A DNA stretch of 64,000 bases. Source: Blautia sp. An81. GTDB lineage: Bacteria; Bacillota; Clostridia; Lachnospirales; Lachnospiraceae. A model generated the notes under the pieces. It was not told the DNA's origin, did no database searches, and saw only the letters and a program-made list of their open reading frames with translations. The translations under genes and the position numbers were made by a program. Shown piece after piece: positions 48,656 through 58,035 of the stretch. Every line of letters begins with the position of its first letter. Position 1 is the first letter of the stretch. The DNA is taken from positions 1-64,000 of the forward strand of contig NZ_NFHH01000004.1 in the NCBI RefSeq assembly GCF_002161285.1, given 5' to 3'.

Positions 48656-49549
48656 ATGAAGCTGAGTATAGCTGCAAAAAAGAAAAGAGAAGCATATATT
48701 TTTATTCTTCCCGGATTTCTGTATTTGCTGATTGTCTGTGGATATCCATTGGTTTACAATGTAGTGTTAAGTTTTAAAAATATGAATGTTAAAAATATGG
48801 CGACTGGCACATCTGTATTTGTCGGGTTAGAGAATTATAAGACTCTGTTTGCAGATCCGACATTCCAGATGGTTTTTAGAAATACCATTATTTTTACATT
48901 GGCTTGTCTGGTTATTCAATTTACTATTGGATTCCTGTTTGCGATGTTTTTTTCAAAGAAATTTACGCTGGCAGGACCTGTGCGTGGATTAATCCTGGTA
49001 GGTTACATGATGCCGATGTCTGTTACAGCTCTTTTAGGAAAAAATATGTTCCTGCTGGACGGAGGCGTTATTAATGATCTTCTTATGAAACTGCATATAA
49101 TTTCTACGCCTGTTGACTGGCTGGTAAATGGAGGAACCGCATTAGCTGCAGTTATTGCAGTAAACTGCTGGGTAGGAATTCCTTTCAATATGCTCCTTTT
49201 GACATCTGGATTAACAGGTATCTCTGAAGATATCTATGAAAGCGCATCTATTGATGGAGCTAATAAATTTCAGCGATTTTTATATATCACTTTGCCTTTG
49301 ATGAAGCCTGCAATGCTTTCAGTATTAATGCTTGGATTCATCTATACTTTCAAAGCATTCGACCTTATGTATATCATGACGTCAGGCGGTCCATATAATT
49401 CTACAGATGTTCTGGGAACTTATGCTTATTCCAAAGCTTTTACCCAGTATGAATTTTCTCAGGGCTCTGCTATTGCTATGATATTGTTCGTATGTCTGTT
49501 CCTGGTTGGCCTGTTTTATCTGAAATTATTAAGTAAGGAGGATGACTAG
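48656..49549 (+). CDS. Sugar ABC transporter permease (MalF/UgpA type)
   Basis: Protein of 297 residues from ATG 48656 (AAGGGA 9 bases upstream; GTG 48647 is too close). Six membrane segments; the EAA loop is YESASIDGANKFQRFLYITLPLMKP, marked as ESASIDGANKFQRF. It forms the channel with the next permease. The genes are adjacent: the second permease starts 1 base after this stop. Confidence 0.93.
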   Translation: MKLSIAAKKKREAYIFILPGFLYLLIVCGYPLVYNVVLSFKNMNVKNMATGTSVFVGLENYKTLFADPTFQMVFRNTIIFTLACLVIQFTIGFLFAMFFSKKFTLAGPVRGLILVGYMMPMSVTALLGKNMFLLDGGVINDLLMKLHIISTPVDWLVNGGTALAAVIAVNCWVGIPFNMLLLTSGLTGISEDIYESASIDGANKFQRFLYITLPLMKPAMLSVLMLGFIYTFKAFDLMYIMTSGGPYNSTDVLGTYAYSKAFTQYEFSQGSAIAMILFVCLFLVGLFYLKLLSKEDD

Positions 49550-49550
49550 A

Positions 49551-50423
49551 ATGAGTAATGAGAATGTAAGAACTGTTAAAAGACATTATTGGCAGACAAA
49601 AGAAGGACGGAGAAATGTGATCAACTGTGTTATTGCAGTTTTGATAGCTATATTCTTTCTGTTTCCGATCTACTGGCTGATCCAGATGTCATTTAAAACA
49701 GATATGGAGAGTTTCGGAAAAATTGTTACATATTATCCTCATGAATTTACCATAGACCCATGGCTGCAAAATCTTCAGGACGCAGATTTCCTTACATCAT
49801 TGCGCAACAGTGTTCTTATCGCATTCTGCGCAATGCTGATTTCCCTAGTGTTTGGCGTACCAGCGGCATATGGAATGGGGCGTTATCAGGTAAAAGGCAC
49901 AAAGTCCTTTATGCTTACATTTTTGGTAACTCAGATGCTTCCTGCATCCGTAATGCTTACACCTATGTATTTGACATTTTCAAAGCTGCATTTGCTGGGG
50001 ACTTATTGGGCACCTGCTATTGCAGTTGCTTCAGGCTCAGTTCCTTTTATTGTGGTAACATTACGTCCATACTTTAAGAGTATACCGGTTTCTCTTGATG
50101 AGGCGGCCAGGATTGACGGATGCGGTGTGTTCCGCTCTTTCTTTAAGATTATGATACCTACTATAAAAACAGGTATTATTACAGTAGTTGTTATTTCATT
50201 CTTAAATGGCTGGAACGACTTGATCTATTCTATGACATTCAATGTAGATGCAGATATGAGGCCTTTGACAGCAAACATACGTAAGTTCCAGAGTAAATAT
50301 GGAACAAAATGGAACTGTATCATGGCATATGGAGCTATTTTGGTTATCCCCGTTATTTTGGCCTTTGTCTTCCTCCAGAAATATATCGTAGGCGGTCTTA
50401 CTGCCGGAGCGGTAAAAGAGTAA
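49551..50423 (+). CDS. Carbohydrate ABC transporter permease (MalG/UgpE type)
   Basis: Protein of 290 residues from ATG 49551; AAGGAGG (49535-49541) is 9 bases upstream, while ATG 49542 directly abuts it. Six membrane segments, with EAA loop DEAARIDGCGVFRSFFKIM. Partner of the preceding permease in sugar import. Confidence 0.93.
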   Translation: MSNENVRTVKRHYWQTKEGRRNVINCVIAVLIAIFFLFPIYWLIQMSFKTDMESFGKIVTYYPHEFTIDPWLQNLQDADFLTSLRNSVLIAFCAMLISLVFGVPAAYGMGRYQVKGTKSFMLTFLVTQMLPASVMLTPMYLTFSKLHLLGTYWAPAIAVASGSVPFIVVTLRPYFKSIPVSLDEAARIDGCGVFRSFFKIMIPTIKTGIITVVVISFLNGWNDLIYSMTFNVDADMRPLTANIRKFQSKYGTKWNCIMAYGAILVIPVILAFVFLQKYIVGGLTAGAVKE

Positions 50424-50523
50424 GAAATAAAACAGGTAAATATTTGACTAGTTTTCTATATGATTTGGCTGGCATAGAAGAAGGCTTAAATCTATAATCA
50501 GAGCTATAGAAAGGAGTAGTATT

Positions 50524-52590
50524 ATGACAGACATTATCAAAAGAGAGGGGGAGCCTACCGGGGACTTCCGCTCAGACAACAAATTTTTATTAGGGTATTT
50601 TGAAGTGAAGGACAATGCCCTTTATTACCGCTATGACGCAGAGCGGGTGATCGTGGAACCATGGGGAAAAAACAGCCTCAGGGTCAGGGCCTCTAAGATG
50701 CCTGAAATGCCTCAGGAGCTCTGGGCACTGGATAAAAAGCCGGAAGATGACCAGCCGGAGATTAGGATTCATGAATTCAGCGCGGAGATTAAAAATGGTA
50801 AGATCAAAGCAGTGATCAATAACATCGGAAAGATTATTTTCTACAATCAGAAGGGCGAGACGCTTCTGGAGGAGTATGTACGTAACCGGGAGGACATGTT
50901 TGCGGATACCTGCAGCTCTCTGGAAGTAGAAGCCAGAGAGTTTAAGCCTATCATTGGCGGAGACTATCAGCTTACTATGCGTTTTGAGTCTAATCCTAAT
51001 GAGAAAATCTATGGCATGGGACAGTATCAGCAGAAATTCCTGGATGTAAAAGGCGCTGAACTGGAGCTGGCTCACAGAAATTCACAGGCCAGCGTACCCT
51101 TTGCCCTGTCCTCTTTGGGATATGGATTCCTCTGGAACAACCCTGCAGTAGGAAGAGTAAGCTTCAACAAAAATATTACTACCTGGGTGGCCCAGTCTAC
51201 AAAGAAATTAGATTACTGGATCACTGCAGGAGATACTCCGGCAGAGATTGAAGAAGCTTATGCAGACGCTACAGGAAAGGTTCCCATGATGCCGGAATAT
51301 GGTATGGGATTCTGGCAGTGCAAGCTCCGGTATCAGACACAGGAAGAACTGCTGGAAGTAGCCAGAGAGTATAAGCGGAGAGGGATTCCTATTGATGTGA
51401 TCGTAGTAGACTTTTTCCATTGGCCAAAACAGGGAGACTGGAGATTTGATCCCACTTATTGGCCGGATCCTGATGCAATGATACAGGAATTAAAGGAAAT
51501 GGGAATTGAGCTGATGGTATCTATCTGGCCTATGGTAGATTACAAGAGTGAGAATTTTGAAGAGATGAAGGCCAAAGGACTTCTCACAAGAGTAGAGAAA
51601 GGCGTTCGCATTGACAATACTTATATGGGAAATACGATTCAGTACGATCCTACCAACCCGGAAGCCAGAGAGTATGTCTGGGGTAAGGCAAAGAAAAACT
51701 ACTATGATAAAGGGGTTAAAATCTTCTGGCTGGACGAGGCAGAACCAGAATATACAGTTTATGATTTTGAAAACTATCGTTATCATCTGGGGCCTAACGT
51801 ACAGATTGGAAATATCTATCCTGCCATGTATGCCAAGACATTTTTTGACGGTATGAGAGCTGAAGGCCAGGAGGAAGTTGTAAACCTGCTCCGCTGTGCC
51901 TGGGCTGGAAGCCAGAAGTATGGAGCATTGGTGTGGTCCGGGGATATCCATTCTACTTTTGAAAGCCTGCAGAACCAGTTTGCAGCAGGATTAAATATGG
52001 GAATTTCCGGAATACCATGGTGGACCACAGATATCGGAGGATTTTTCGGAGCGAATATTTACGATAAGGACTATCATGAGGTCTTTGTCCGCTGGTTTGA
52101 GTATGGAACCTTCTGTCCGGTAATGCGGCTTCATGGTTACCGGATGCCTTATCAGCCTCAATACGGAACTACCGGAGGCGCTGAGTGCGTGTCAGGAGCT
52201 CCTAATGAAATCTGGTCCTATGGGGATGAAGTATATGAGATCTGTAGGAAATACATAGAGTTGAGAGAGGCCATGCGTCCTTATATAAGATCCCTGATGG
52301 AGGCTGCTCATGAGAAAGGAACACCGATCATGCGTCCGCTGTTCTATGATTTTCCTGAGGATAAGATATGCTGGGACAATGAAAGCCAGTATATGTTCGG
52401 ACCGGATATTTTAGTTGCTCCGGTTATGGAGAGGGGACAGAAAACGAAAGAAGTTTATCTGCCGAAGGGATATACCTGGACAAACCCATGGACCAAAGAG
52501 AGCTTTGAAGGCGGACAGACTGTGACCGTTGAAACTCCATTGGAGCAGATTCCATTATTCACTAAAGGAGAATTTAAACTGGAGGTATAA
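50524..52590 (+). CDS. GH31 glycoside hydrolase, paralog 1 (alpha-xylosidase/alpha-glucosidase type)
   Basis: Protein of 688 residues with no signal peptide, so cytosolic. N-terminal beta-sandwich (about 1-230), GH31 barrel with nucleophile Asp404 (IFWLDEAEPEY) and probable acid/base Asp474 (VWSGDIHSTF), then C-terminal beta domains. The WLDEAEPE form differs from maltase-type GH31 (WNDMNEP) and from YicI (KTDFGER), and is nearer to archaeal/Bacteroidetes xylosidase types. Substrate is most likely an alpha-xylosyl or alpha-glucosyl oligosaccharide imported by the adjacent permeases. It is closely similar to the next gene. Confidence 0.9.
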   Translation: MTDIIKREGEPTGDFRSDNKFLLGYFEVKDNALYYRYDAERVIVEPWGKNSLRVRASKMPEMPQELWALDKKPEDDQPEIRIHEFSAEIKNGKIKAVINNIGKIIFYNQKGETLLEEYVRNREDMFADTCSSLEVEAREFKPIIGGDYQLTMRFESNPNEKIYGMGQYQQKFLDVKGAELELAHRNSQASVPFALSSLGYGFLWNNPAVGRVSFNKNITTWVAQSTKKLDYWITAGDTPAEIEEAYADATGKVPMMPEYGMGFWQCKLRYQTQEELLEVAREYKRRGIPIDVIVVDFFHWPKQGDWRFDPTYWPDPDAMIQELKEMGIELMVSIWPMVDYKSENFEEMKAKGLLTRVEKGVRIDNTYMGNTIQYDPTNPEAREYVWGKAKKNYYDKGVKIFWLDEAEPEYTVYDFENYRYHLGPNVQIGNIYPAMYAKTFFDGMRAEGQEEVVNLLRCAWAGSQKYGALVWSGDIHSTFESLQNQFAAGLNMGISGIPWWTTDIGGFFGANIYDKDYHEVFVRWFEYGTFCPVMRLHGYRMPYQPQYGTTGGAECVSGAPNEIWSYGDEVYEICRKYIELREAMRPYIRSLMEAAHEKGTPIMRPLFYDFPEDKICWDNESQYMFGPDILVAPVMERGQKTKEVYLPKGYTWTNPWTKESFEGGQTVTVETPLEQIPLFTKGEFKLEV

Positions 52591-52601
52591 GTTTCTGAAA
52601 C

Positions 52602-52668
52602 GCCGCTGCATTTTCAGCATCCGACCTTTGTGCTGAAGGGAGATATGCATTATAATGCAGCGGCTTTT
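52602..52668 (+). terminator. Hairpin terminator between the two GH31 paralogs
   Basis: GCCGCTGCATT (52602-52612) pairs with AATGCAGCGGC (52654-52664), enclosing TTCAGCA/TGCTGAA, then TTTTATG. The second GH31 is 23 bases further, so this would reduce or end transcription inside the locus. Confidence 0.75.
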
Positions 52669-52691
52669 ATGAAAATATTGGGAGGAAAAAC

Positions 52692-54692
52692 ATGCTGAAA
52701 CAAATAGGGAATAAAGTATACAGACGCTTTGATAAAGAATTATTGTGTATTCAGCCCTGGGGTAAAAACAGCTTTCGCGTACAGGCTACCCAGAGACATG
52801 AGCTTATAGAAGATGAGGATATTTCCGCCCTTCTTCCGGCGGAAGAAGTTTCTGTAAAGATATATGAGAGAGGAACAGACACAGTTATAGAAAACGGAAA
52901 GATTATCTGTGAGATCACAAGGACAGGAAAACTCCGTTTCCTGAACCAGAATGGAAAGCTTCTCCTGGAGGAATATGAGAGAATCCGTGGAATGCAGGAA
53001 GAAGGGAGAGAGGAGTTTAACAGCGCCCTTGAGATCGTGCCAAGAACCTTTGAACCAAGGCAGAGTACGGATAACTATCGGCTGACAGTACGCTTTGAGC
53101 CTGTGGATGGGGAAAAGCTTTATGGAATGGGACAGTATCAGCAGCCTTATCTGGATGTAAAAGGCTGTACTCTGGAGCTGGCTCACAGGAACTCTCAGGC
53201 AAGTATTCCCTTTGCTCTTTCCAGTAATGGATATGGATTCTTATGGAATAATCCGGCTATCGGCGCGGTAACTTTCGGCAAAAATGTGACTCAGTGGACA
53301 GCAGAATCTACGAAGCAGATGGACTATTGGATCACTGCAGGAGATACTCCGGCGGAAATCGAAGAAGCCTACGCTAATGCTACAGGAAAAGTTCCTATGA
53401 TGCCGGAATACGGCATGGGATTCTGGCAGTGCAAGCTTCGCTATCAGACCCAGGATGAGATTATGGAGGTGGCCAGAGAATATCACCGCCGGGGACTTCC
53501 GGTAGATGTGATCGTAGTAGACTTTTTCCACTGGCCCCATGAGGGAGATTGGAAGTTCGACCTGGATTACTGGCCAGAACCGGAAAAGATGGTACGGGAA
53601 CTGAAAGAAATGGGAATGCATTTGATGGTATCTATCTGGCCTACTGTGGACGGAGAGAGTGAGAACTATGAGGAAATGGAAGAGCTTGGCTATCTGACCC
53701 GCTCTGAACATGGAAAGAGGTTAGGACAGCTGGGAAATGCGGCAATCATCGATGTGACCAATCCCGATGGAAGAGAATACGTTTGGAGTAAGATCAAGAA
53801 AAATTATTATGAAAAAGGTATCCATATTTTCTGGCTGGATGAGGCAGAGCCTGAGTTTACTGGTTATGAATTTTCTCATTACAGGTATTTCCGTGGGGCA
53901 GACATGGAAGTGGGAAATATCTATCCAAAAGAATATGCCCGCATGGCCTATGAAGGAATGGAAAAAGAGGGTCAGGAGAACATCCTGAATCTCCTTCGCT
54001 GCGCCTGGGCCGGAAGCCAGAGATATGGCACTTTGGTATGGTCAGGAGATATTGATTCCTCTTTCCGCTCTCTGAGAAATCAGCTGGCGGCAGGACTGAA
54101 TATGGGTATTTCTGGAATCCCCTGGTGGACTACAGATATCGGAGGTTTCCATGGAGGAAACATTCATGATCCTAAGTTCCATGAGGTGCTGGTTCGCTGG
54201 TTTGAATTTGGAGCCTTTTGTCCGGTCATGCGTCTTCATGGATTCCGGGAGCCTTTCAAGGCACCTTTGGGAACTACAGGCGGCGGAAAACATAACAGCG
54301 GTGCAGAAAATGAGATATGGAGCTACGGAGAAGAGGTTTATAAAATCTGTGAAAAATATATCCACCTTAGGGAAAGAATACGTCCCTATGTGAGACAGAT
54401 CATGGAGGAAGCACATGAAAAGGGAACTCCTGCCATGAGGCCTCTGTTCTATGATTTCCCAGAGGATGAAAAAGCATGGGAAATCGAGGACGAGTATATG
54501 TTTGGACCAGATCTTCTGGTGGCGCCTGTTTTGTATGAGGATCAGAGAGAAAGAACTCTCTACCTGCCGGAAGGCCTCTGGAGGAACATCAATGATAACA
54601 GGGAGTATGAAGGAGGAAGGACGATTACTGTCAGCGCTCCTCTGGAACAGCTTCCCGTATTTGCAAAAGCAGGAAAATTAACGGAACTGTAA
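52692..54692 (+). CDS. GH31 glycoside hydrolase, paralog 2
   Basis: Protein of 666 residues, cytosolic. Same architecture as its upstream neighbour, with nucleophile Asp383 (IFWLDEAEPEF) and acid/base Asp453 (VWSGDIDSSF). Large blocks are shared with paralog 1 (YGMGQYQQ, ELAHRNSQAS, YWITAGDTPAEIEEAYA, MMPEYGMGFWQCKLRYQTQ), while the N-terminal 30 residues are shorter and the region after the barrel strand with VSIWP differs, hinting at different linkage or chain preference. Tandem duplication with divergence is the simplest origin. Confidence 0.9.
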   Translation: MLKQIGNKVYRRFDKELLCIQPWGKNSFRVQATQRHELIEDEDISALLPAEEVSVKIYERGTDTVIENGKIICEITRTGKLRFLNQNGKLLLEEYERIRGMQEEGREEFNSALEIVPRTFEPRQSTDNYRLTVRFEPVDGEKLYGMGQYQQPYLDVKGCTLELAHRNSQASIPFALSSNGYGFLWNNPAIGAVTFGKNVTQWTAESTKQMDYWITAGDTPAEIEEAYANATGKVPMMPEYGMGFWQCKLRYQTQDEIMEVAREYHRRGLPVDVIVVDFFHWPHEGDWKFDLDYWPEPEKMVRELKEMGMHLMVSIWPTVDGESENYEEMEELGYLTRSEHGKRLGQLGNAAIIDVTNPDGREYVWSKIKKNYYEKGIHIFWLDEAEPEFTGYEFSHYRYFRGADMEVGNIYPKEYARMAYEGMEKEGQENILNLLRCAWAGSQRYGTLVWSGDIDSSFRSLRNQLAAGLNMGISGIPWWTTDIGGFHGGNIHDPKFHEVLVRWFEFGAFCPVMRLHGFREPFKAPLGTTGGGKHNSGAENEIWSYGEEVYKICEKYIHLRERIRPYVRQIMEEAHEKGTPAMRPLFYDFPEDEKAWEIEDEYMFGPDLLVAPVLYEDQRERTLYLPEGLWRNINDNREYEGGRTITVSAPLEQLPVFAKAGKLTEL

Positions 54693-54712
54693 GAAAAGAA
54701 AGGGTGTAGAAC

Positions 54713-55408
54713 ATGGGTAAGAAGAAAACAGGAAGAAATATATTCGGATTTGATGGCAGCTTTATCAATATCTGTGATAAGATATTTGATGTAATGGCCC
54801 TGGGATTTTTATGGATCCTGTGCAGTCTTCCTATTGTGACCATAGGAGCTTCTACCTCGGCTTTATACTATGCCATGGTAAAATGTGTGAAAAAGGGCGA
54901 CGGCTATATTGCCAGAGAATTTTTCCGGTCTTTCCGGCTGAATCTGATGTCCGGATGCTTTATCTGGATACTGGTAGTAGCAGCCACCTTTGCCATGCAT
55001 TTAAATATTGGAATCCTGATGAAGGAAACCGACGGATATGTGGGACTTTTCTTTATCTGTGTCTACGCCCTGACTTCTGTATTTATTCTGGCGGTTTCCT
55101 GCTATGTATTTCCAGCTCTGGCACGGTTTGATATGAGCAGCGGCTGGCTGATCAAGCTGGCTATGTATATGACAGTGCGGTATTTTGGCACTACTTTGGC
55201 CCTGTTTCTCATACTGTTTTGCACAGGAGCCATCATCTGGCGCTTTCCTATACTGATGATCTTTGCGCCGGGGCCGGTAATCTTTCTCATGTCAGAGTTC
55301 CTGGAGCGAGTGCTGAAAAAACATGAGCCCGGAGAGGAAGACCAGAAGGAAGAGCCTGTGAGAGAAATACAGAAAAGGGATGACAAATTAGATTTACAGG
55401 AGGAATGA
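54713..55408 (+). CDS. YesL/DUF624 family membrane protein
   Basis: Protein of 231 residues with five or six membrane segments and a charged C-terminal tail (about 200-231). Pattern of DUF624: GFDGSFINICDKIFDVMALGFLWILCSLPIVTIGASTSALYY, marked as LWILCSLPIVTIGAST. These proteins are regularly encoded with YesM/YesN and sugar ABC genes, as here, but their role is not established. It overlaps the next frame's upstream ATG but ends 2 bases before GTG 55411. Confidence 0.88.
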   Translation: MGKKKTGRNIFGFDGSFINICDKIFDVMALGFLWILCSLPIVTIGASTSALYYAMVKCVKKGDGYIAREFFRSFRLNLMSGCFIWILVVAATFAMHLNIGILMKETDGYVGLFFICVYALTSVFILAVSCYVFPALARFDMSSGWLIKLAMYMTVRYFGTTLALFLILFCTGAIIWRFPILMIFAPGPVIFLMSEFLERVLKKHEPGEEDQKEEPVREIQKRDDKLDLQEE

Positions 55409-55410
55409 TC

Positions 55411-57660
55411 GTGAAATTTACAAATGGATACTGGCTTTTGAGAAAAGAAATGGAGCCTGCATATGCAGTAGAATATGCAAGCCACCAGATTGATGGAAGC
55501 ACATTAACGGTGTATCTTCCCAGCAAACATATTTCTGGGAGAGGAGACTGCTTAAATATCCCGATGCTGACGCTGACCCTTTCCAGCCCTATGGAAGGAG
55601 TGATCAAGGCCTCGGCAGTGCATCATGCAGGAGCTCTGTATAAGGGACCTATTGCTCAGGTGAACCAGAGAGATACCCAGGTTGAGATCACGGAGACAGA
55701 TACCCAGGTAATCTATCGTTCCGGCTCCCTGCGGGCAGTGATCGATAAGGCCCCTTCCGGTTATAAACTGGCTTTCTATGAAGGAGAGAAATTCCTTACA
55801 GAGTCCAGTTTCCGGAATCTGGCCCATATGTATAATAATAAGACAGAGAAGGCTTATATGCTGGAACAGCTTTCCATTGACGTAGATGAATACATCTATG
55901 GTCTTGGAGAACGGTTTACGCCTTTTGTGAAAAATGGACAGGTTGTAGAGATGTGGAATGAGGATGGCGGTACAGCCAGCGAAATTGCATACAAGAACAT
56001 TCCATTTTATGTAACGAATAAAGGATACGGGGTTCTGGTGGACAATCTGGGAGATGTTGCTTTTGAGATTGCCAGTGAAAAGGTAGAGAGGATCCAGTTT
56101 TCCGTAGAAGGAGAAAGACTGGATTATTACTTTATCAGCGGCGGAAGTCCTATGGGAACTGTGGAAAAATATACGGATCTTACAGGAAAACCTGCTCTGC
56201 CCCCGGCCTGGTCTTTTGGTCTTTGGCTGACTACATCTTTTACAACGAATTATGACGAGGAGACAACCTCCAGCTTTATCCAGGGAATGGCAGACAGGAA
56301 GATTCCTCTCCATGTATTCCATTTTGACTGTTATTGGATGGACGCCTATGAGTGGTGCAATTTTATCTGGGATCCCAAGACTTTCCCGGACCCCAAGGGA
56401 ATGCTGAAAAGATACCATGACCGGGGACTGAAAATCTGTGTGTGGATCAATCCCTATATCGGACAGAAATCTGTGCTTTTTAAAGAGGGCATGGAAAAGG
56501 GATATCTGGTAAAGAAGAAAGATGGAAGCGTATGGCAGTCTGACTTGTGGCAGCCAGGTATGGGACTGGTGGACTTTACCAACCCTGACGCAGTGGCCTG
56601 GTATCAGGAAAAGCTGAAGACTCTTCTGGATATGGGTGTGGACTGCTTTAAGACAGACTTCGGTGAGAGGATACCGGTGAAGGATATTGAATATTTTGAC
56701 CATTCTGATCCGGTGAAAATGCACAATTACTATACATACCTTTATAATAAGACAGTATTTGAGCTTCTGGAAAGAGAGCGGGGAAAGGGAGAAGCAGTGC
56801 TTTTTGCCCGTTCCGCTACAGTAGGAGGACAGCAGTTCCCGGCTCACTGGGGAGGAGACTGTTCTGCCACTTATGTTTCTATGGCGGAGACTCTCCGTGG
56901 AGGACTGTCTCTTTCTCTGGGAGGTTTTGGATTTTGGAGTCATGACATCAGCGGTTTTGAGAGTACCGCTACTCCTGATATCTATAAGAGATGGTGCCAG
57001 TTTGGGCTTTTAAGCTCCCACAGCCGTCTCCATGGCTCTGGCTCCTACCGTGTACCCTGGCTTTTTGACGAGGAGGCCTGCGATATCCTTCGGGAGTTTG
57101 TGAACCTGAAATGCCGGCTGATGCCTTACATTTATGGACAGGCAGTGAAATCTCATGTAAAGGGAACTCCTCTGCTCCGCCCAATGTTCCTGGATTTCCC
57201 CCAGGACAGAGCCTGCGATACTCTGGACCGTCAGTATATGCTGGGAGATTCTCTTCTGGTTGCCCCTGTATTTAAAGAATCAGGGGAGGTGGACTATTAC
57301 CTGCCGGAAGGAACCTGGGTGAATATCCTGACCGGAGAGAAGAAAACAGGAGGAAAGTGGATAAAAGAAACTCATGATTATCATTCTCTGCCTGTTATGC
57401 TCCGGCCCAATACGGTTCTTCCTATGGGAAATAATGATCAGGTTCCGGATTATGATTTTACAGACCAGGTGACATTGGTGATCGGAGAATTCGAAGAGGG
57501 AGCCCGTACCTGCGTGGAGATTCCGGATACAAAAGGAAATACCGTAATGAAGGTTCAGGCCAGAAGAGAGGGAGAAGAGATTCTTCTTTCCGTGGAAGGC
57601 GGAAAAGGTAATTTCCAGATTAAAAACCTGGGAAGCCAGGCTGTTAAAGTAGAAAGTTAA
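55411..57660 (+). CDS. yicI: Alpha-xylosidase, YicI type (GH31)
   Basis: Protein of 749 residues from GTG 55411, seven bases after AGGAGG; starting there gives MKFTNGYWLL, matching the YicI N-terminus, and places the nucleophile at Asp416 (CFKTDFGERIP), the same number as in E. coli YicI. The acid/base is Asp483 (HWGGDCSATY). Substrate-site residues in HVFHFDCYWM and GFGFWSHDISGFE also match. It removes alpha-1,6-linked xylose, for example from isoprimeverose, in the cytosol. It is the last gene of the locus. The YicI assignment is much firmer than the substrates of the other two GH31s. Confidence 0.94.
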   Translation: MKFTNGYWLLRKEMEPAYAVEYASHQIDGSTLTVYLPSKHISGRGDCLNIPMLTLTLSSPMEGVIKASAVHHAGALYKGPIAQVNQRDTQVEITETDTQVIYRSGSLRAVIDKAPSGYKLAFYEGEKFLTESSFRNLAHMYNNKTEKAYMLEQLSIDVDEYIYGLGERFTPFVKNGQVVEMWNEDGGTASEIAYKNIPFYVTNKGYGVLVDNLGDVAFEIASEKVERIQFSVEGERLDYYFISGGSPMGTVEKYTDLTGKPALPPAWSFGLWLTTSFTTNYDEETTSSFIQGMADRKIPLHVFHFDCYWMDAYEWCNFIWDPKTFPDPKGMLKRYHDRGLKICVWINPYIGQKSVLFKEGMEKGYLVKKKDGSVWQSDLWQPGMGLVDFTNPDAVAWYQEKLKTLLDMGVDCFKTDFGERIPVKDIEYFDHSDPVKMHNYYTYLYNKTVFELLERERGKGEAVLFARSATVGGQQFPAHWGGDCSATYVSMAETLRGGLSLSLGGFGFWSHDISGFESTATPDIYKRWCQFGLLSSHSRLHGSGSYRVPWLFDEEACDILREFVNLKCRLMPYIYGQAVKSHVKGTPLLRPMFLDFPQDRACDTLDRQYMLGDSLLVAPVFKESGEVDYYLPEGTWVNILTGEKKTGGKWIKETHDYHSLPVMLRPNTVLPMGNNDQVPDYDFTDQVTLVIGEFEEGARTCVEIPDTKGNTVMKVQARREGEEILLSVEGGKGNFQIKNLGSQAVKVES

Positions 57661-57674
57661 GAGGATAAAAAGAA

Positions 57675-57730
57675 TGGCAGGGGAATCGGAGCTGCCCACA
57701 GTTCCGATTCCCCTGCCATCACCATTTTTT
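57675..57730 (+). terminator. Terminator of the GH31 locus
   Basis: 16-bp perfect stem (57675-57690 with 57703-57718; core GGCAGGGGAATCGG) and T-run at 57725-57730. Confidence 0.85.
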
Positions 57731-57747
57731 ACATGGATATGGTGCAA

Positions 57748-57940
57748 TACGGTTAAACAGAGATTTTCGAGATTTCAACCGTAGTTTTGAAGAAGATTGT
57801 ACGGTTAAAATAGAAGATTTGAAGATTTCAACCGTACTTTAAAGAAAATTATACGGTTAGAAAGTGCAATATAGGAAATTTAACCGTAATACTACGTGGA
57901 ATTATACGGTCAAAAATGGATTTTGAAGATTTTAACCGTA
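57748..57940. repeat. Array of four palindromic units, alternating sites every ~26 bp
   Basis: Four units (57748-57783, 57800-57836, 57852-57888, 57905-57940) each have TACGGTTAAAA-like left arm and TTTCAACCGTA-like right arm (consensus half-site TACGGTTRAAA) with about 15 bases between; spacers of 15-16 bases differ. Unit period is 52, 52 and 53 bp. Viewed as single sites, the eight half-sites start at 57748, 57773, 57800, 57826, 57852, 57879, 57905 and 57930, alternating in orientation. The array lies between two terminators in a convergent gap. No gene is visible in 57661-58035. Confidence 0.85.
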
Positions 57941-57950
57941 TAGGGAGGGG

Positions 57951-57999
57951 AAAGCTGCGGCATTAAGCAAGATTGAAAATGCTTAATGCCGCAGCTTTT
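57951..57999. terminator. Strong bidirectional terminator after the ABC-2 permease gene
   Basis: 19-bp perfect stem (57951-57969 with 57980-57998; arms begin AAAGCTGCGG and end CCGCAGCTTT). The A/T flanks serve both strands. Confidence 0.85.
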
Positions 58000-58035
58000 A
58001 TCTAGTGCGCCTGGCGGCGCAGATTTCCAGAAGTG

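Noticed and set aside
55552-56943. 463-codon minus-strand frame
   Set aside because: It is the antisense shadow of the YicI gene, whose catalytic residues and start are clear.
57748-57940. CRISPR array
   Set aside because: The conserved element is an inverted pair of 11-bp arms with a variable centre, spacers are only 15-16 bp and similar in composition, and no cas genes are present.
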